From the NCBI GenBank assembly GCA_020345805.1, contig CP070772.1, positions 1,531,023-1,563,610 on the forward strand: a stretch of DNA of 32,588 bases. The letters run 5' to 3'. This DNA comes from Phycisphaerales bacterium (lineage in GTDB: Bacteria > Planctomycetota > Phycisphaerae > Phycisphaerales > SM1A02). Below, in pieces: positions 24,667 to 32,551 of the stretch. The notes beneath the pieces were generated by a model that saw nothing but the letters and a program-made list of their open reading frames with translations, was not told the origin of the DNA and searched no databases. Position numbers and translations under genes: made by a program. Numbering within the stretch: position 1 is the stretch's first letter; every line of letters begins with the position of its first letter.

Positions 24667-25197
24667 ATGAAGGATGAGGACCCCTTTGAGCTGCTGGGGC
24701 TGGAGCGGCGATTCGATATCGATCGTGCGGCGCTGCAGGCGGCGTACCTGAAGCGATCGGCTCAGTTGCATCCGGACCGCTTCCCCGACCCCATCGACCA
24801 GGCGGAGGCGGCCGCGAAGGCTGCCTGCCTCAACACCGCCCGCGATGTCCTGGCCGATGATGAGCGGCGGGCGGATGTGCTGTTGCGCCTGCTGGGCGGG
24901 CCGACCCGGGAGGAGGACAAGAGCCTGCCGGATGGGTTCCTCATGGACATCATGGAGGCGAGGCAGGAGATGGAGGATGCGGTCGGCTCAGGCGACCCGG
25001 CCCAGCGCAAGCGCGTCGAGGACTGGGTCCATCAGCAGCGGTCGGGATTTCTGGACAGCGTGGGCCGGCTGTTCGGGAAGGTGGCCACGAACGCCGATGC
25101 TCAGACGCTCGCAGGAATCCGCGTGCAGCTCAACGCCTGGCGGTACATCGAGCGGATGATCGAGCAGCTTGACCCGGCCCACGAGCTTGATCTGTAA
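24667..25197 (+). CDS. hscB: HscB-like J-domain co-chaperone
   Basis: 176-residue protein with an N-terminal J domain (DPFELLGLERRFDIDRAALQ, then AYLKRSAQLHPDRFPD) holding the HPD motif at about residues 37-39, and a C-terminal three-helix region (DIMEARQEMEDAV, LFGKVATNADAQTLAGIR, LNAWRYIERMIEQL) typical of HscB, which delivers IscU to the Hsp70 HscA for iron-sulfur cluster transfer. Length and layout match E. coli HscB (171 residues). No isc genes are next to it; the following genes are membrane proteins, the first starting 1-10 nt downstream. The ATG has no ribosome site but a TACAAT box 6 nt upstream. A general J-protein is less likely because there is no glycine-rich or zinc-finger region. 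Confidence 0.83.
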   Translation: MKDEDPFELLGLERRFDIDRAALQAAYLKRSAQLHPDRFPDPIDQAEAAAKAACLNTARDVLADDERRADVLLRLLGGPTREEDKSLPDGFLMDIMEARQEMEDAVGSGDPAQRKRVEDWVHQQRSGFLDSVGRLFGKVATNADAQTLAGIRVQLNAWRYIERMIEQLDPAHELDL

Positions 25198-25198
25198 G

Positions 25199-26554
25199 AT
25201 GCAGACCATGATGTTGGCGCAGGGGTCCGCAGACAGCGCATCGGGCATCGGCCTGCTGGGATGGGAGGCCATCCACATCCCCATGCTCATCGCCCTGCCG
25301 GTGCTGCTGCTGCTCAGCGGTTTCTTCTCCGGATCGGAAACGGCCCTGTTCGGCATGGCCGAGAGCGAGCGTATGCGGCTTCGCCGCAGCGGCACATTCG
25401 CGGGCCGGGCGGTGGATGCGCTGCTCAGCGAGCCGCGGATGCTCCTCATCAGCGTCCTGCTGGGCAACATGACCATCAACGTGCTCTACTTCGTGATCAG
25501 CTCGGTGCTGCTGATGCAGGCGAAGGCGGGAGTGATCGGCAACACGGTGCTGGCGATCGCCTCGCTGATGCTGATCATTCTGATCGGTGAAGTGGGGCCG
25601 AAGCTGCTGGCCAATTCCCGGCGGCAGGCGTTCGCCGCGATCACTGCCCCGCCTCTGCTGGGGCTGCATCGGGTCATCGGCCCGCTGCGCATCGTGCTGA
25701 ACGGGCTGGTGGTGGAGCCTTTGAATCGTCTGACCGCCCCGAGCGAAGCGCCGCCTCAGCTCAGCCAGGAGGAGCTGGACACGTTGCTTGACGTGTCGGG
25801 ACGGGAAGGAGCGATCGACGCGCACGAGCAGCGGATCCTGCAGGAGGTATTGGACTGGGGGAAGCTGAAGGTGCGGGACGTGATGACCCCGCGCGTGCAC
25901 ATACAGGCGGCGGAGGTTAATGCAGCGAACGAGGAGGTGATGCGCCTGGCCGAAGAGACCCGCCTGACCAAGTTTCCGGTCTATGAGGAGGACATTGATC
26001 ACATCGTCGGCCTGCTGCACGTGAAGCGTTATCTCCTCGATGCACCCGGCAGTGAAGCGCCTCTGAGAAACCACATATCGCCCGTGCGGTTCGTTCCGGA
26101 GATCGCGACGCTGGATCAGTTGCTGGACCACTTTCGAAGCACGAAATCCCAACTTGCCATCGCAGTGGATGAATTCGGAGGCACGGCCGGACTGGTGACC
26201 ATCGAAGACGTGGTGGAGGAGATTGTCGGCGACATCGTCAGCGAGGGGGAACGGACGATCGAGCCGCCCCGCATGATCGGGATGGGACGGTGGCGGGTGA
26301 GCGGTGATGTCAGCGTGCACGACTGGGCCGAGGCGTTCGGTCAGAAGCTGGTTTCGCCGCGCGTCGCGACCCTGGGCGGGCTCATCATCCAGCGCCTGGG
26401 GCGGCTGCCCGTCACCGGTGACGCCATCGAACTGGGCAATGTGCGCATTGAAGTGGAGACGGTGGATTGCAACCGCGTGGTGAGCGCGATTGTGATCCTG
26501 CTGCCGCAGGACGCGTCCGCAGAGGCGGGCAACACGCCGGGGGGCAGGTCATGA
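25199..26554 (+). CDS. CNNM/CorC-type CBS domain membrane protein (DUF21-CBS-CorC_HlyC)
   Basis: About 451-residue protein with the full CNNM/CorC layout: DUF21 membrane domain (about 25-190) with the family motif LLLSGFFSGSETALFGMAES, a CBS pair (about 215-345: KVRDVMTPRVHIQAAEV and GTAGLVTIEDVVEEIVGDI) and a C-terminal CorC_HlyC domain (GRWRVSGDVSVHDWAEAFGQ). Family members export magnesium or related divalent cations, with CBS domains binding ATP-Mg. ATG 25199 begins 1 nt after the hscB stop; ATG 25208 (MMLAQG) is an alternative, preceded at 7 nt by TAAGAT. Directly followed by a second, shorter DUF21 protein with overlapping codons, a frequent tandem arrangement. The N-terminal frame can be drawn to TTG 25169 inside hscB, which is not likely. 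Confidence 0.9.
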   Translation: MQTMMLAQGSADSASGIGLLGWEAIHIPMLIALPVLLLLSGFFSGSETALFGMAESERMRLRRSGTFAGRAVDALLSEPRMLLISVLLGNMTINVLYFVISSVLLMQAKAGVIGNTVLAIASLMLIILIGEVGPKLLANSRRQAFAAITAPPLLGLHRVIGPLRIVLNGLVVEPLNRLTAPSEAPPQLSQEELDTLLDVSGREGAIDAHEQRILQEVLDWGKLKVRDVMTPRVHIQAAEVNAANEEVMRLAEETRLTKFPVYEEDIDHIVGLLHVKRYLLDAPGSEAPLRNHISPVRFVPEIATLDQLLDHFRSTKSQLAIAVDEFGGTAGLVTIEDVVEEIVGDIVSEGERTIEPPRMIGMGRWRVSGDVSVHDWAEAFGQKLVSPRVATLGGLIIQRLGRLPVTGDAIELGNVRIEVETVDCNRVVSAIVILLPQDASAEAGNTPGGRS

Positions 26555-27537
26555 ACGGCGTGGATGTGGCGATCTTCCTGGGGCTGACGTTCGTGGGCTT
26601 CGTGTTCAGCAGCCTCTTCTCAGGAATGGAGACGGGCCTTTATACGATCAACCGCGTGCGGTTGGCGGTTCGTGCCGCGCGGGGCGAGGCGACGGCGCTG
26701 CGACTGCGCCACGAGCTGGGCAACTCCAGTCGCGCCCTGACCGTGCTGCTCATCGGCAACAACGCCGCCAACTATCTCGGCAGCTTCGGCCTGGCGGAGA
26801 CCCTGCACAGAGCGGGACTCAATGACTGGACACTGATCGTGGTGGAGGCGCTGATCTTCACTCCGCTGCTGTTCATCTTCGGCGAGACGCTGCCCAAGGA
26901 CCTGTTCCGCGCACATACCGATCATTGGACCTACAGGCTTTCGCGGTTTCTGACCGCGTGCCGCTGGCTTTTTCTCATCACGGGCGTTCTGCCGGCCGTG
27001 TTGGGGATCGCGGCGCTGCTGACCCGCGCGTTCGGCCGGCGCACGGATGGGCCGACCACCGCCCGGCAACGAGTCATCCGTCTCCTGCACGAAGGCGTAG
27101 GCACGGGCATCATCAGCGAATCGCAGACCACTCTCGCCGACCGTGCCCTGGCCCTGCGCGGCCGGACCGTGGGCGATGAGATGATCCCGTGGTCCAGAGT
27201 CGCCGCCCTGCCGATCGAATGTGGTCGGGTCCGGCGCGAGGAGATCATGCGCCGCCATAACTTCACGCGACTGCCGGTGTTGGACCGGAGCGGCGAGGTG
27301 GCGGGCGTGGTCGCGACTATCGATGTCGTTCTCGCCCCGGAAAACGACCTTCAGAGCATGACGAGCACCCCGCCTACCTTCACACCCGACACGCCCGTGC
27401 ACGAAGCGCTGTGGATCATGCGCACCGAGCGGCAGCCCATGGCGATCGTGAAGCATCCTCATACCGGCCGCCCGGTGGGCCTCGTGACGCTCAAGGACCT
27501 GGTGGAGCCGCTCACCGGCGAACTCGCCGCGTGGTAG
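26551..27537 (+). CDS. CNNM-type DUF21-CBS membrane protein, short paralogue
   Basis: 328-residue partner of the preceding gene. DUF21 membrane domain (about 5-180) with SSLFSGMETGLYTINRVRL, matching the SGxETAL motif with Gly-Leu in place of Ala-Leu, then a CBS pair (about 200-325: VGDEMIPWSRVAALPIECG, FTRLPVLDRSGEVAGVVATI, VTLKDLVEPLTGELAAW). The C-terminal CorC_HlyC domain is absent; the protein ends at the second CBS. ATG overlaps the upstream stop (TCATGA), so production is coupled and a heteromeric transporter or regulator pair is likely. The frame is open upstream to 26467, inside the previous gene, and that part has no membrane-protein features. Confidence 0.88.
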   Translation: MNGVDVAIFLGLTFVGFVFSSLFSGMETGLYTINRVRLAVRAARGEATALRLRHELGNSSRALTVLLIGNNAANYLGSFGLAETLHRAGLNDWTLIVVEALIFTPLLFIFGETLPKDLFRAHTDHWTYRLSRFLTACRWLFLITGVLPAVLGIAALLTRAFGRRTDGPTTARQRVIRLLHEGVGTGIISESQTTLADRALALRGRTVGDEMIPWSRVAALPIECGRVRREEIMRRHNFTRLPVLDRSGEVAGVVATIDVVLAPENDLQSMTSTPPTFTPDTPVHEALWIMRTERQPMAIVKHPHTGRPVGLVTLKDLVEPLTGELAAW

Positions 27538-27624
27538 GCGGGAAGATCCAACCGTACCCAGCCGCTTGCGGCTTCGCGATCCACTATCGTGTCCATCATC
27601 GCGTTCCTTTGACCTCGAAGTTCC

Positions 27625-28809
27625 ATGCCAATCATTGACATCACCAAGAAGCGCCTGACCCGCATCACCTGCTCGCCTCACCTTGCGCCCTACCTGCGGC
27701 AGGAAGTCACTTCCCTCGGGTTTGAGGTGCAGGAGGAAGATCATGCGAGCGTGCACGTCGGGGCGACGCTGCCAGATTGCATGCGCCTCAACCTGCAGTT
27801 GCGGACCGCCCTGCACGTTCTGTGGCTGCTGAAGAGATTTCGCTGCCCTTCGCCCAAAGCGCTTTACACGCACATCGCATCCTTCCCCTGGGAGGAGTTG
27901 ATCGCCAACGATTCGTACTTCAGCGTGACCTCGACCGTCGAGCATCCGAAGATCACCAACTCGATGTATCCCAACCTCGTGGTGAAGGATGCGATCGTCG
28001 ATCGAATCACGAAGCACACCGGCCGGAGGCCCGACAGCGGCTCGGACCGCTCGCGGATCGTGATCCATCTCTACTGGAAGGACGATCGCGCGCTAGTGTA
28101 TCTCAACACGAACGGCCGGCGCCTGGCCGATCGGGGCTATCGCAAAATGCCGCACACCGCCCCGATGCAGGAGACGCTGGCCGCAGCGGTCCTGATGGCG
28201 GCGGGGTATGACGGATCATCCCCCCTGGCCAATCCCATGTGCGGCTCGGGCACGCTGGCGATCGAGGCCGCCCTCATCGCGGCCGGCCGTGCGCCGGGGC
28301 TGCTCCGTTCCAACTTCAGCTTCATGCACACGAAGCTGCACGATGAGCACGCGTGGAAATCGATTCGTGTGGAGGCGCGCAAGCAGGCAGCATCGCGGCC
28401 ACCTGCGCCGATAGTCGCTTCGGATATCGACCCCCGCGCCCTGACCGCCGCGCGCAAGAACGCGCAGACGGCCGGCGTGGAACATCTAATCGACTTCGTG
28501 GAGTGTGACTTCGCGGATACCCCCCTGCCAGACCTTCCGGGGGCGGGGATTGTCATCATGAACCCCGAGTACGGCGAGCGGCTGGGACAGATGAGCGCGC
28601 TGGAGCCCCTCTACGGTCGAATCGGCGATTTCTTCAAGCAGCGCTGCCCCGGCTGGAAGGGCTGCGTGTTCACCGGGAATCGCGACCTCTCCAAGCGCAT
28701 CGGCCTCCGCGCGAGTCGGCGCATCCCCTTCATGAACGCTCATATCGAATGCCGCCTGCTCGAGTACGATCTGTACGCAGGCTCCCGCGCGGAGAAGAGA
28801 AGAGGTTGA
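27625..28809 (+). CDS. THUMP-domain class I SAM-dependent RNA methyltransferase (RlmL/TrmN6-like)
   Basis: 394-residue relative of the N-terminal half of RlmL and of YpsC-type 23S rRNA or tRNA guanine-N2 methyltransferases. N-terminal region 1-150 holds the ferredoxin-like/THUMP fold (RITCSPHLAPYLRQEVTSLG; SVTSTVEHPKITNSMYPNLV). The Rossmann part has ANPMCGSGTLAIEAALIA (SAM motif I), ASDIDPRALTAARKNAQTAG (motif II) and VIMNPEYGERLGQM (motif IV). Where the family usually has NPPYGER, this protein has NPEYGER: the second proline is glutamate. That residue lines the target-base pocket, so specificity may differ; a lineage variant is equally possible. Start is the ATG with only GAAG as a weak ribosome site. 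The gene stands alone between the CNNM pair and a convergent lipoprotein gene. Confidence 0.88.
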   Translation: MPIIDITKKRLTRITCSPHLAPYLRQEVTSLGFEVQEEDHASVHVGATLPDCMRLNLQLRTALHVLWLLKRFRCPSPKALYTHIASFPWEELIANDSYFSVTSTVEHPKITNSMYPNLVVKDAIVDRITKHTGRRPDSGSDRSRIVIHLYWKDDRALVYLNTNGRRLADRGYRKMPHTAPMQETLAAAVLMAAGYDGSSPLANPMCGSGTLAIEAALIAAGRAPGLLRSNFSFMHTKLHDEHAWKSIRVEARKQAASRPPAPIVASDIDPRALTAARKNAQTAGVEHLIDFVECDFADTPLPDLPGAGIVIMNPEYGERLGQMSALEPLYGRIGDFFKQRCPGWKGCVFTGNRDLSKRIGLRASRRIPFMNAHIECRLLEYDLYAGSRAEKRRG

Positions 28810-28856
28810 AACCAGCGATTTGAGATGGTCTGTCAGTGACTCGCCGTGAGGTGAAG

Positions 28857-29324
28857 TCAATTGATGCTCCCTCGCTCCACCGATGTGACCCGGTCGTCCT
28901 CGAGTTGAAACACCCAGAGCACACCGCTGAACCCACCTTCGAAAAAATACACGATCCGATCGTCGTAGCGTACAGATGGCCTTCCCAGCAGGAAGACAAC
29001 ATCCTCAGTGGAGGCGCCAACAGGATTCCATTCTTCCAAGAGGGTTTCCATCTGGCGCACATACTCGGGGTACTTAGATCCCGTGTTACCGGTCTGAATC
29101 AGATCGGCATATGTGGCACGAAGCCGGATGATCTCTTGGGATGGCGTGATGGTCAAGGAACGGCCCGCATCGGGCTCGGAACTACACGCGCCAAGGGCGG
29201 TAACCGCACAAATCGTGAGGCAGACAAAAGTGAAGCAGGCAGCAGGACGCTTGAACCGTATTCGACGCCTCCATTGTCTTTGGTGAGTTTCAGATCCAAT
29301 TGCTGAAAGGCGATGTGTCGTCAT
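28857..29324 (-). CDS. Small lipoprotein with BamE/SmpA-like fold
   Basis: 155-residue predicted lipoprotein. A basic n-region (QWRRRIRFKRPA) and hydrophobic core lead to the lipobox ALGAC, with the lipidated Cys at residue 47, followed by SSEPDAG. The C-terminal third, GASTEDVVFLLGRPSVRYDD, RIVYFFEGG and LWVFQLEDDRVTSVE, has the two-strand, x-x-x-V-x-x-x-x-G-x-P arrangement of the SmpA/OmlA (BamE) fold found in many unrelated envelope lipoproteins. Start at 29324 is supported by GGGAGGG 6-7 nt upstream; the frame opens further up to 29405 but that region overlaps the recJ end. It lies 20 nt downstream of recJ on the same strand, so it could be co-transcribed. Role in outer-membrane assembly is possible but not shown. 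Confidence 0.72.
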   Translation of the reverse strand: MTTHRLSAIGSETHQRQWRRRIRFKRPAACFTFVCLTICAVTALGACSSEPDAGRSLTITPSQEIIRLRATYADLIQTGNTGSKYPEYVRQMETLLEEWNPVGASTEDVVFLLGRPSVRYDDRIVYFFEGGFSGVLWVFQLEDDRVTSVERGSIN

Positions 29325-29344
29325 CACCAACCCTCCCGATGGTC

Positions 29345-31135
29345 TCATGACTCTCGCAACATCACATCCCGCACTTCGGCTTCGACGCTTACCCGGCCGT
29401 TCCATTCGTTGATCTTCGGCTCGAGCGCGACATCGAGGGTCATGCCCGCGGCGATGTCACCGGCAAGATGGCCCGCGCCCCACCATACGGCACGGATGAT
29501 GCGCCTTTGACTGCCTTCATCCTGGCGCACGCGGAAGGACAGGTGCCGGCCGTTGGCACCGATCTGACGGGGCGGGTCGGCGACGGTCACGCGGTTCACG
29601 CGCAGAACGGGGCGCGGATTGGCCCGGCCGAACGGGGAAAGCGCGCCGATCTGTTTGACGGTCTGAAGATCAAGCTCCTCCAGCGCCGCATCGCAGTCAA
29701 TCTTGATGGCGGGCGTCAGATCTTCCGGCGAGATGCGCTCGTTGGCGTGGGCGGTAATCGACTCGGTGAACACGGGCAGGTCGGCAGTGTTGAGACTCAA
29801 CCCCGCGGCCATGTCGTGTCCGCCGAAGGTGCTCAGGCGATCCTCGCAGGCCATGAGGGCATCGTGGATGGAATAACCGTCGATGGAGCGGGCCGAGCCC
29901 TTGCACACATCGCCCTGATGCTGGAAAAGGATGGCGGGCCGGCCGAAGCGATTAACGAGCCGCGAGCAGACGATGCCGATCACCCCCGGATGCCACGATT
30001 CGTGGGCGAGGACGATCATGCGATTGTCGCGCCCGGTCATGTTGGCGTCCTCGGCCATCTGCGCCGCCTGGTCGAAGATGGTCCGCTCGGTCTGCTGGCG
30101 CTGGCGGTTGAGTTGCGTCAGGCGCCTCGCGATGGTCTGCGCTTCCTCGGGCGGGGCGTCGGTGAGGAGCCGGACCGCCTCCGCGGCATGTCCCATCCGG
30201 CCGCAGGCGTTGAGCCGCGGGCCGAGGATGAAGCCTACCTTCTCCGAATCGATGTGCTCGTCTGTGAGATCGGATGCTTCGATGAGAGCCTGCAGGCCGA
30301 TGAGAGGCGACTGGCGGATCAGGCGCAACCCGTAGCTGGCGATGATGCGGTTCTCTTCAACCAGCGGGACGATGTCGGCGATGGTCCCCAGCGCAGCCAG
30401 CGGAAGCATGTCCAGCAGGGTTTTCTGGAGGTTCTCGCTGACCCGCTCGGAGCCGCACCAGAGGGTGGCGAAACGCCAGGCGAGCTTGAACGCGACACCC
30501 GCGCCGCAGAGATCACCAAACGGATAGTCGCTGCCGGGCAGGCAGGGATGGACGAGGATCGCCTCCGGCAGGGGCCGGCCACCATCGGGGACGTTGTGAT
30601 GGTCGGTGATGATCAGGTCGAGGCCGATCTCGCGGGCGGTGGCGGCGGGCTCGCGCCCGGTGATGCCGCAGTCCACGGAAACCACGAGGTCCGCGCCTTC
30701 GGACTTGATCTGCTTCATGGCATCGCAGTTGAGGCCATAGCCTTCGTCGAGGCGATGCGGGACATACGAGTGCAGGTCCGCCTCGGGCTCTACGGCCTTG
30801 ATGACGTGATGGAGGATCGCGGTGGCGGCGATGCCGTCCACGTCGTAATCGCCGTAGATGACGATGCGCTGGCCCTGGCGGACGGCGTCGATGAGACGCT
30901 CAGCGGCCTGGTCGACGTTGGGCAGCATCTCCGGGCCGTGCAGATGGTTGAGCTTCGGCTCGCAGAACCGCTCGACGAGTTGAGGATCGCACAGGCCGCG
31001 AGCGGCAAGGACGCGCTGAAGGAGGGACCGCCCTTCCGAGGGAGACCCTTGCGGGCGTGCCCCATCCGGGGGCGTCTTTCCTTCCGGGGGCGGGGGTGGG
31101 GGCTTGAGCACCCATCTTCGTGTGAGTCCTCGCAT
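29345..31135 (-). CDS. recJ: Single-stranded-DNA-specific exonuclease RecJ
   Basis: 596-residue 5'-3' single-strand DNA exonuclease of recombination and mismatch repair. DHH-family motifs in order: IVIYGDYDVDGIAATAIL (motif I), LVVSVDCGIT (motif II), LIITDHHNVPDGG (motif III, DHH), GPRLNACGRMGHAAEAVRL, then the DHHA1 motif FGGHDMAAGLSL, and a C-terminal OB-fold (NRVTVADPPRQIGANGRHLS). All catalytic residues are present. Start at ATG 31135 (MRGLTRRWVLKP) rather than 31180 because RRWVL is the usual RecJ N-terminus, and a TATTCT box lies 6 nt before it on the coding strand. A proline-rich insert (PPPPPPEG, GARPQGSPSE) after residue 12 is unusual. It is divergent from the adenylate kinase gene. 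Confidence 0.95.
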   Translation of the reverse strand: MRGLTRRWVLKPPPPPPEGKTPPDGARPQGSPSEGRSLLQRVLAARGLCDPQLVERFCEPKLNHLHGPEMLPNVDQAAERLIDAVRQGQRIVIYGDYDVDGIAATAILHHVIKAVEPEADLHSYVPHRLDEGYGLNCDAMKQIKSEGADLVVSVDCGITGREPAATAREIGLDLIITDHHNVPDGGRPLPEAILVHPCLPGSDYPFGDLCGAGVAFKLAWRFATLWCGSERVSENLQKTLLDMLPLAALGTIADIVPLVEENRIIASYGLRLIRQSPLIGLQALIEASDLTDEHIDSEKVGFILGPRLNACGRMGHAAEAVRLLTDAPPEEAQTIARRLTQLNRQRQQTERTIFDQAAQMAEDANMTGRDNRMIVLAHESWHPGVIGIVCSRLVNRFGRPAILFQHQGDVCKGSARSIDGYSIHDALMACEDRLSTFGGHDMAAGLSLNTADLPVFTESITAHANERISPEDLTPAIKIDCDAALEELDLQTVKQIGALSPFGRANPRPVLRVNRVTVADPPRQIGANGRHLSFRVRQDEGSQRRIIRAVWWGAGHLAGDIAAGMTLDVALEPKINEWNGRVSVEAEVRDVMLRES

Positions 31136-31141
31136 CGACTC

Positions 31142-31147
31142 AGAATA
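31142..31147 (-). promoter_or_regulatory. Candidate -10 box (TATTCT) for recJ, leaderless arrangement
   Basis: Read on the minus strand, TATTCT is followed by six nt and the recJ ATG (31135). No ribosome site. The -35 region is weak. Confidence 0.4.
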
Positions 31148-31194
31148 CGGCCGATAGAGCAGGTGAGCCAGCGCGACCATAGCGCTTCGACGGA

Positions 31195-31223
31195 TTGGAG
31201 CAGCAGGCGCAAGAGGCTAAAAT
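31195..31223 (+). promoter_or_regulatory. Predicted promoter of the adenylate kinase gene
   Basis: TTGGAG (31195-31200), 17-nt spacer, TAAAAT (31218-31223). The transcript would have a leader of about 60 nt containing CCGGAGG, in contrast to the leaderless-type gene on the other strand. Confidence 0.45.
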
Positions 31224-31290
31224 CGGAGGACTGACTCGGGTTTGACCCGAACGGGTCGGCCCAGGCATTCAGAACCCCCCGGAGGCAATC

Positions 31291-31884
31291 ATGGCGGATC
31301 GTTACAGGTGCATCCTTCTCTTCGGCGCGCCCGGCACGGGCAAGGGAACCCAGGGCCAGCTCCTGGGCGAGCGCGACGGCTTCGTTCACCTCGCCACCGG
31401 CGACATCTTCCGCTCGCTGGACAAGGAGACCGAGCTGGGCAGGAAGTTCGTCCACTACTCCTCGCGCGGCGAGCTGGTGCCGAATGACCTGACGATCCAG
31501 TTGTGGCAGGAGTACGTGAAGGGAATGATCGCCGACGGCAGGTACGATCCGGAAAGCGACATTCTGCTTCTGGACGGCATGCCCCGCTCTCTGCCCCAGG
31601 CGGAGATGCTCGACGGACTGCTTCAGCCGCTGGCAATAATCCACCTCACCGTGCCGAACATCGACGAGATGGTGAAGCGCATGAAGCTGCGGGCGGAGAA
31701 GGAAGGCCGGCACGACGATGCCGACGAGAATGTGATCCGCAACAGGTTCGATGTCTATAACCGTGAGACCGCCCCGGTACTGGGGCATTTCGACAAGCGG
31801 CTGGTCATCGACATCGATGCGATCGGGACGATTGAAGAGGTGTTCGAACGCGCGGTGGCGGCGGTCGATTCCGTGCGGGTGTGA
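31291..31884 (+). CDS. adk: Adenylate kinase (short-lid form)
   Basis: 197-residue nucleoside monophosphate kinase; interconverts ATP + AMP and 2 ADP. Walker A GAPGTGKGT at residues 12-20, ATGDIFRSL as the NMP-binding segment, LDGMPRSLPQAEML in place of the commoner DGFPRTxxQA, and a short lid RAEKEGRHDDADENVIRNRF without the zinc-finger or beta-hairpin insert of the long form. Short lids occur in UMP/CMP kinases and eukaryotic AK1, so UMP/CMP specificity cannot be excluded, but the TGD-x-x-R block favours AMP. GGAGG lies 6-7 nt before the ATG. The gene is divergent from recJ and is not in the ribosomal-protein cluster where adk usually stands, so this could be a second copy. Confidence 0.87.
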   Translation: MADRYRCILLFGAPGTGKGTQGQLLGERDGFVHLATGDIFRSLDKETELGRKFVHYSSRGELVPNDLTIQLWQEYVKGMIADGRYDPESDILLLDGMPRSLPQAEMLDGLLQPLAIIHLTVPNIDEMVKRMKLRAEKEGRHDDADENVIRNRFDVYNRETAPVLGHFDKRLVIDIDAIGTIEEVFERAVAAVDSVRV

Positions 31885-31924
31885 TTGCCGCATCATTCGG
31901 ACGACCACGGGAGGTCCGTCAGGG

Positions 31925-32308
31925 TCAGTCCTCTGCGGGCAGCTCCCGCACATTCCAGCGCTCATCCACCCACAGGCCAAAGACCTCGCACTCGGGGAAG
32001 CGCGACTTGACCATCTTCACCGCCGCCCGCGTCTGGCGATCCTGGAATTCCCTGCCCATCGGATTGCCCGCACAGTCGTGATGGCCCACCACTGCAATCT
32101 TGCGCGACTCGTGCTGGTGAACCGAGATACGCACGCGGTCCATGATCGAGGCGATCGCCGCCAGGTTCGTCTCCCCGGCGAGGACGCCGTTGGGTCCCGC
32201 TTCGGTGACCGAATCGACGTACTTGGCGCCGCAGCGCTTCCGGAGGTAGTTGATCACCGGGATCTGGACCCGGCCATCCATACAGTTGATCGCGGTGCAG
32301 AAGGTCAT
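31925..32308 (-). CDS. Short beta-carbonic-anhydrase-like protein
   Basis: 127-residue protein with the zinc-site motifs of beta-carbonic anhydrases: TAINCMDGR (C-x-D-x-R, residues about 9-13) and VVGHHDCAGNP (H-x-x-C). Between them VDSVTEAGPNGVLAG takes the place of the G-N-A-G region. At 127 residues it is far shorter than the usual 190-230, keeping the core sheet and zinc ligands but lacking the long N-terminal arm and much of the C-terminal region. Similar short proteins form a separate family annotated as putative carbonic anhydrases. Start ATG 32308 has GAGG 6 nt upstream; starts further up (to 32386) add only a low-complexity arm. CO2 hydration is plausible because Cys, Asp-Arg dyad, His and Cys are all kept, but unproven. 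It is divergent from the tmRNA gene. Confidence 0.82.
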   Translation of the reverse strand: MTFCTAINCMDGRVQIPVINYLRKRCGAKYVDSVTEAGPNGVLAGETNLAAIASIMDRVRISVHQHESRKIAVVGHHDCAGNPMGREFQDRQTRAAVKMVKSRFPECEVFGLWVDERWNVRELPAED

Positions 32309-32463
32309 CGAACGCCTCGCCGACAGCGGCGGACCGCCCATCCGGCCCGCGGCGGGGCCCATCATACAGGCCCTGCCGATCCGCATCGCCCTGCAAGACG
32401 GCCTGGGCGGTCCGGCTGCAAGGATCGGCGAATCGCCCGGGAGGGCTTGAGCGGGAATACTCC

Positions 32464-32492
32464 TCGACCGATCAGTCTTTCTGAGGTAGACT
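32464..32492 (+). promoter_or_regulatory. Possible tmRNA promoter
   Basis: TCGACC (32464-32469), 17-nt spacer, TAGACT (32487-32492). Start of transcription would fall near 32499, giving a leader of about 50 nt before the mature tmRNA end. Matches are four of six at -35 and four of six at -10. Confidence 0.35.
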
Positions 32493-32537
32493 TTGTGCGT
32501 ATCAAGCGGTCGCGGCCGGATCAGGGTCGCGCCGCAC

Positions 32538-32550
32538 GCTCTTTGAAAAC
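32538..32550 (+). promoter_or_regulatory. boxA-like sequence ahead of tmRNA
   Basis: GCTCTTTGAAAAC resembles the boxA antitermination element TGCTCTTTAACAA that normally stands in rRNA leaders. It ends one nt before the first conserved G of tmRNA. Confidence 0.45.
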
Positions 32551-32551
32551 T

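Noticed and set aside
26620..28068. 482-codon open frame on the minus strand opposite the CNNM paralogue and the RNA methyltransferase
   Set aside because: It spans two well-supported plus-strand genes and the gap between them, with shadow-like composition.
29468..31234. 588-codon open frame on the plus strand opposite recJ
   Set aside because: All DHH motifs are on the minus strand; this frame shows no family and has no ribosome site.
1..32551. tRNA genes, rRNA genes, CRISPR arrays, insertion sequences, prophage genes
   Set aside because: I looked for CCA-ended cloverleaf-like segments, regularly spaced repeats, transposase DDE/HUH motifs and phage structural proteins and saw none. A tRNA scanner could still find one I missed.
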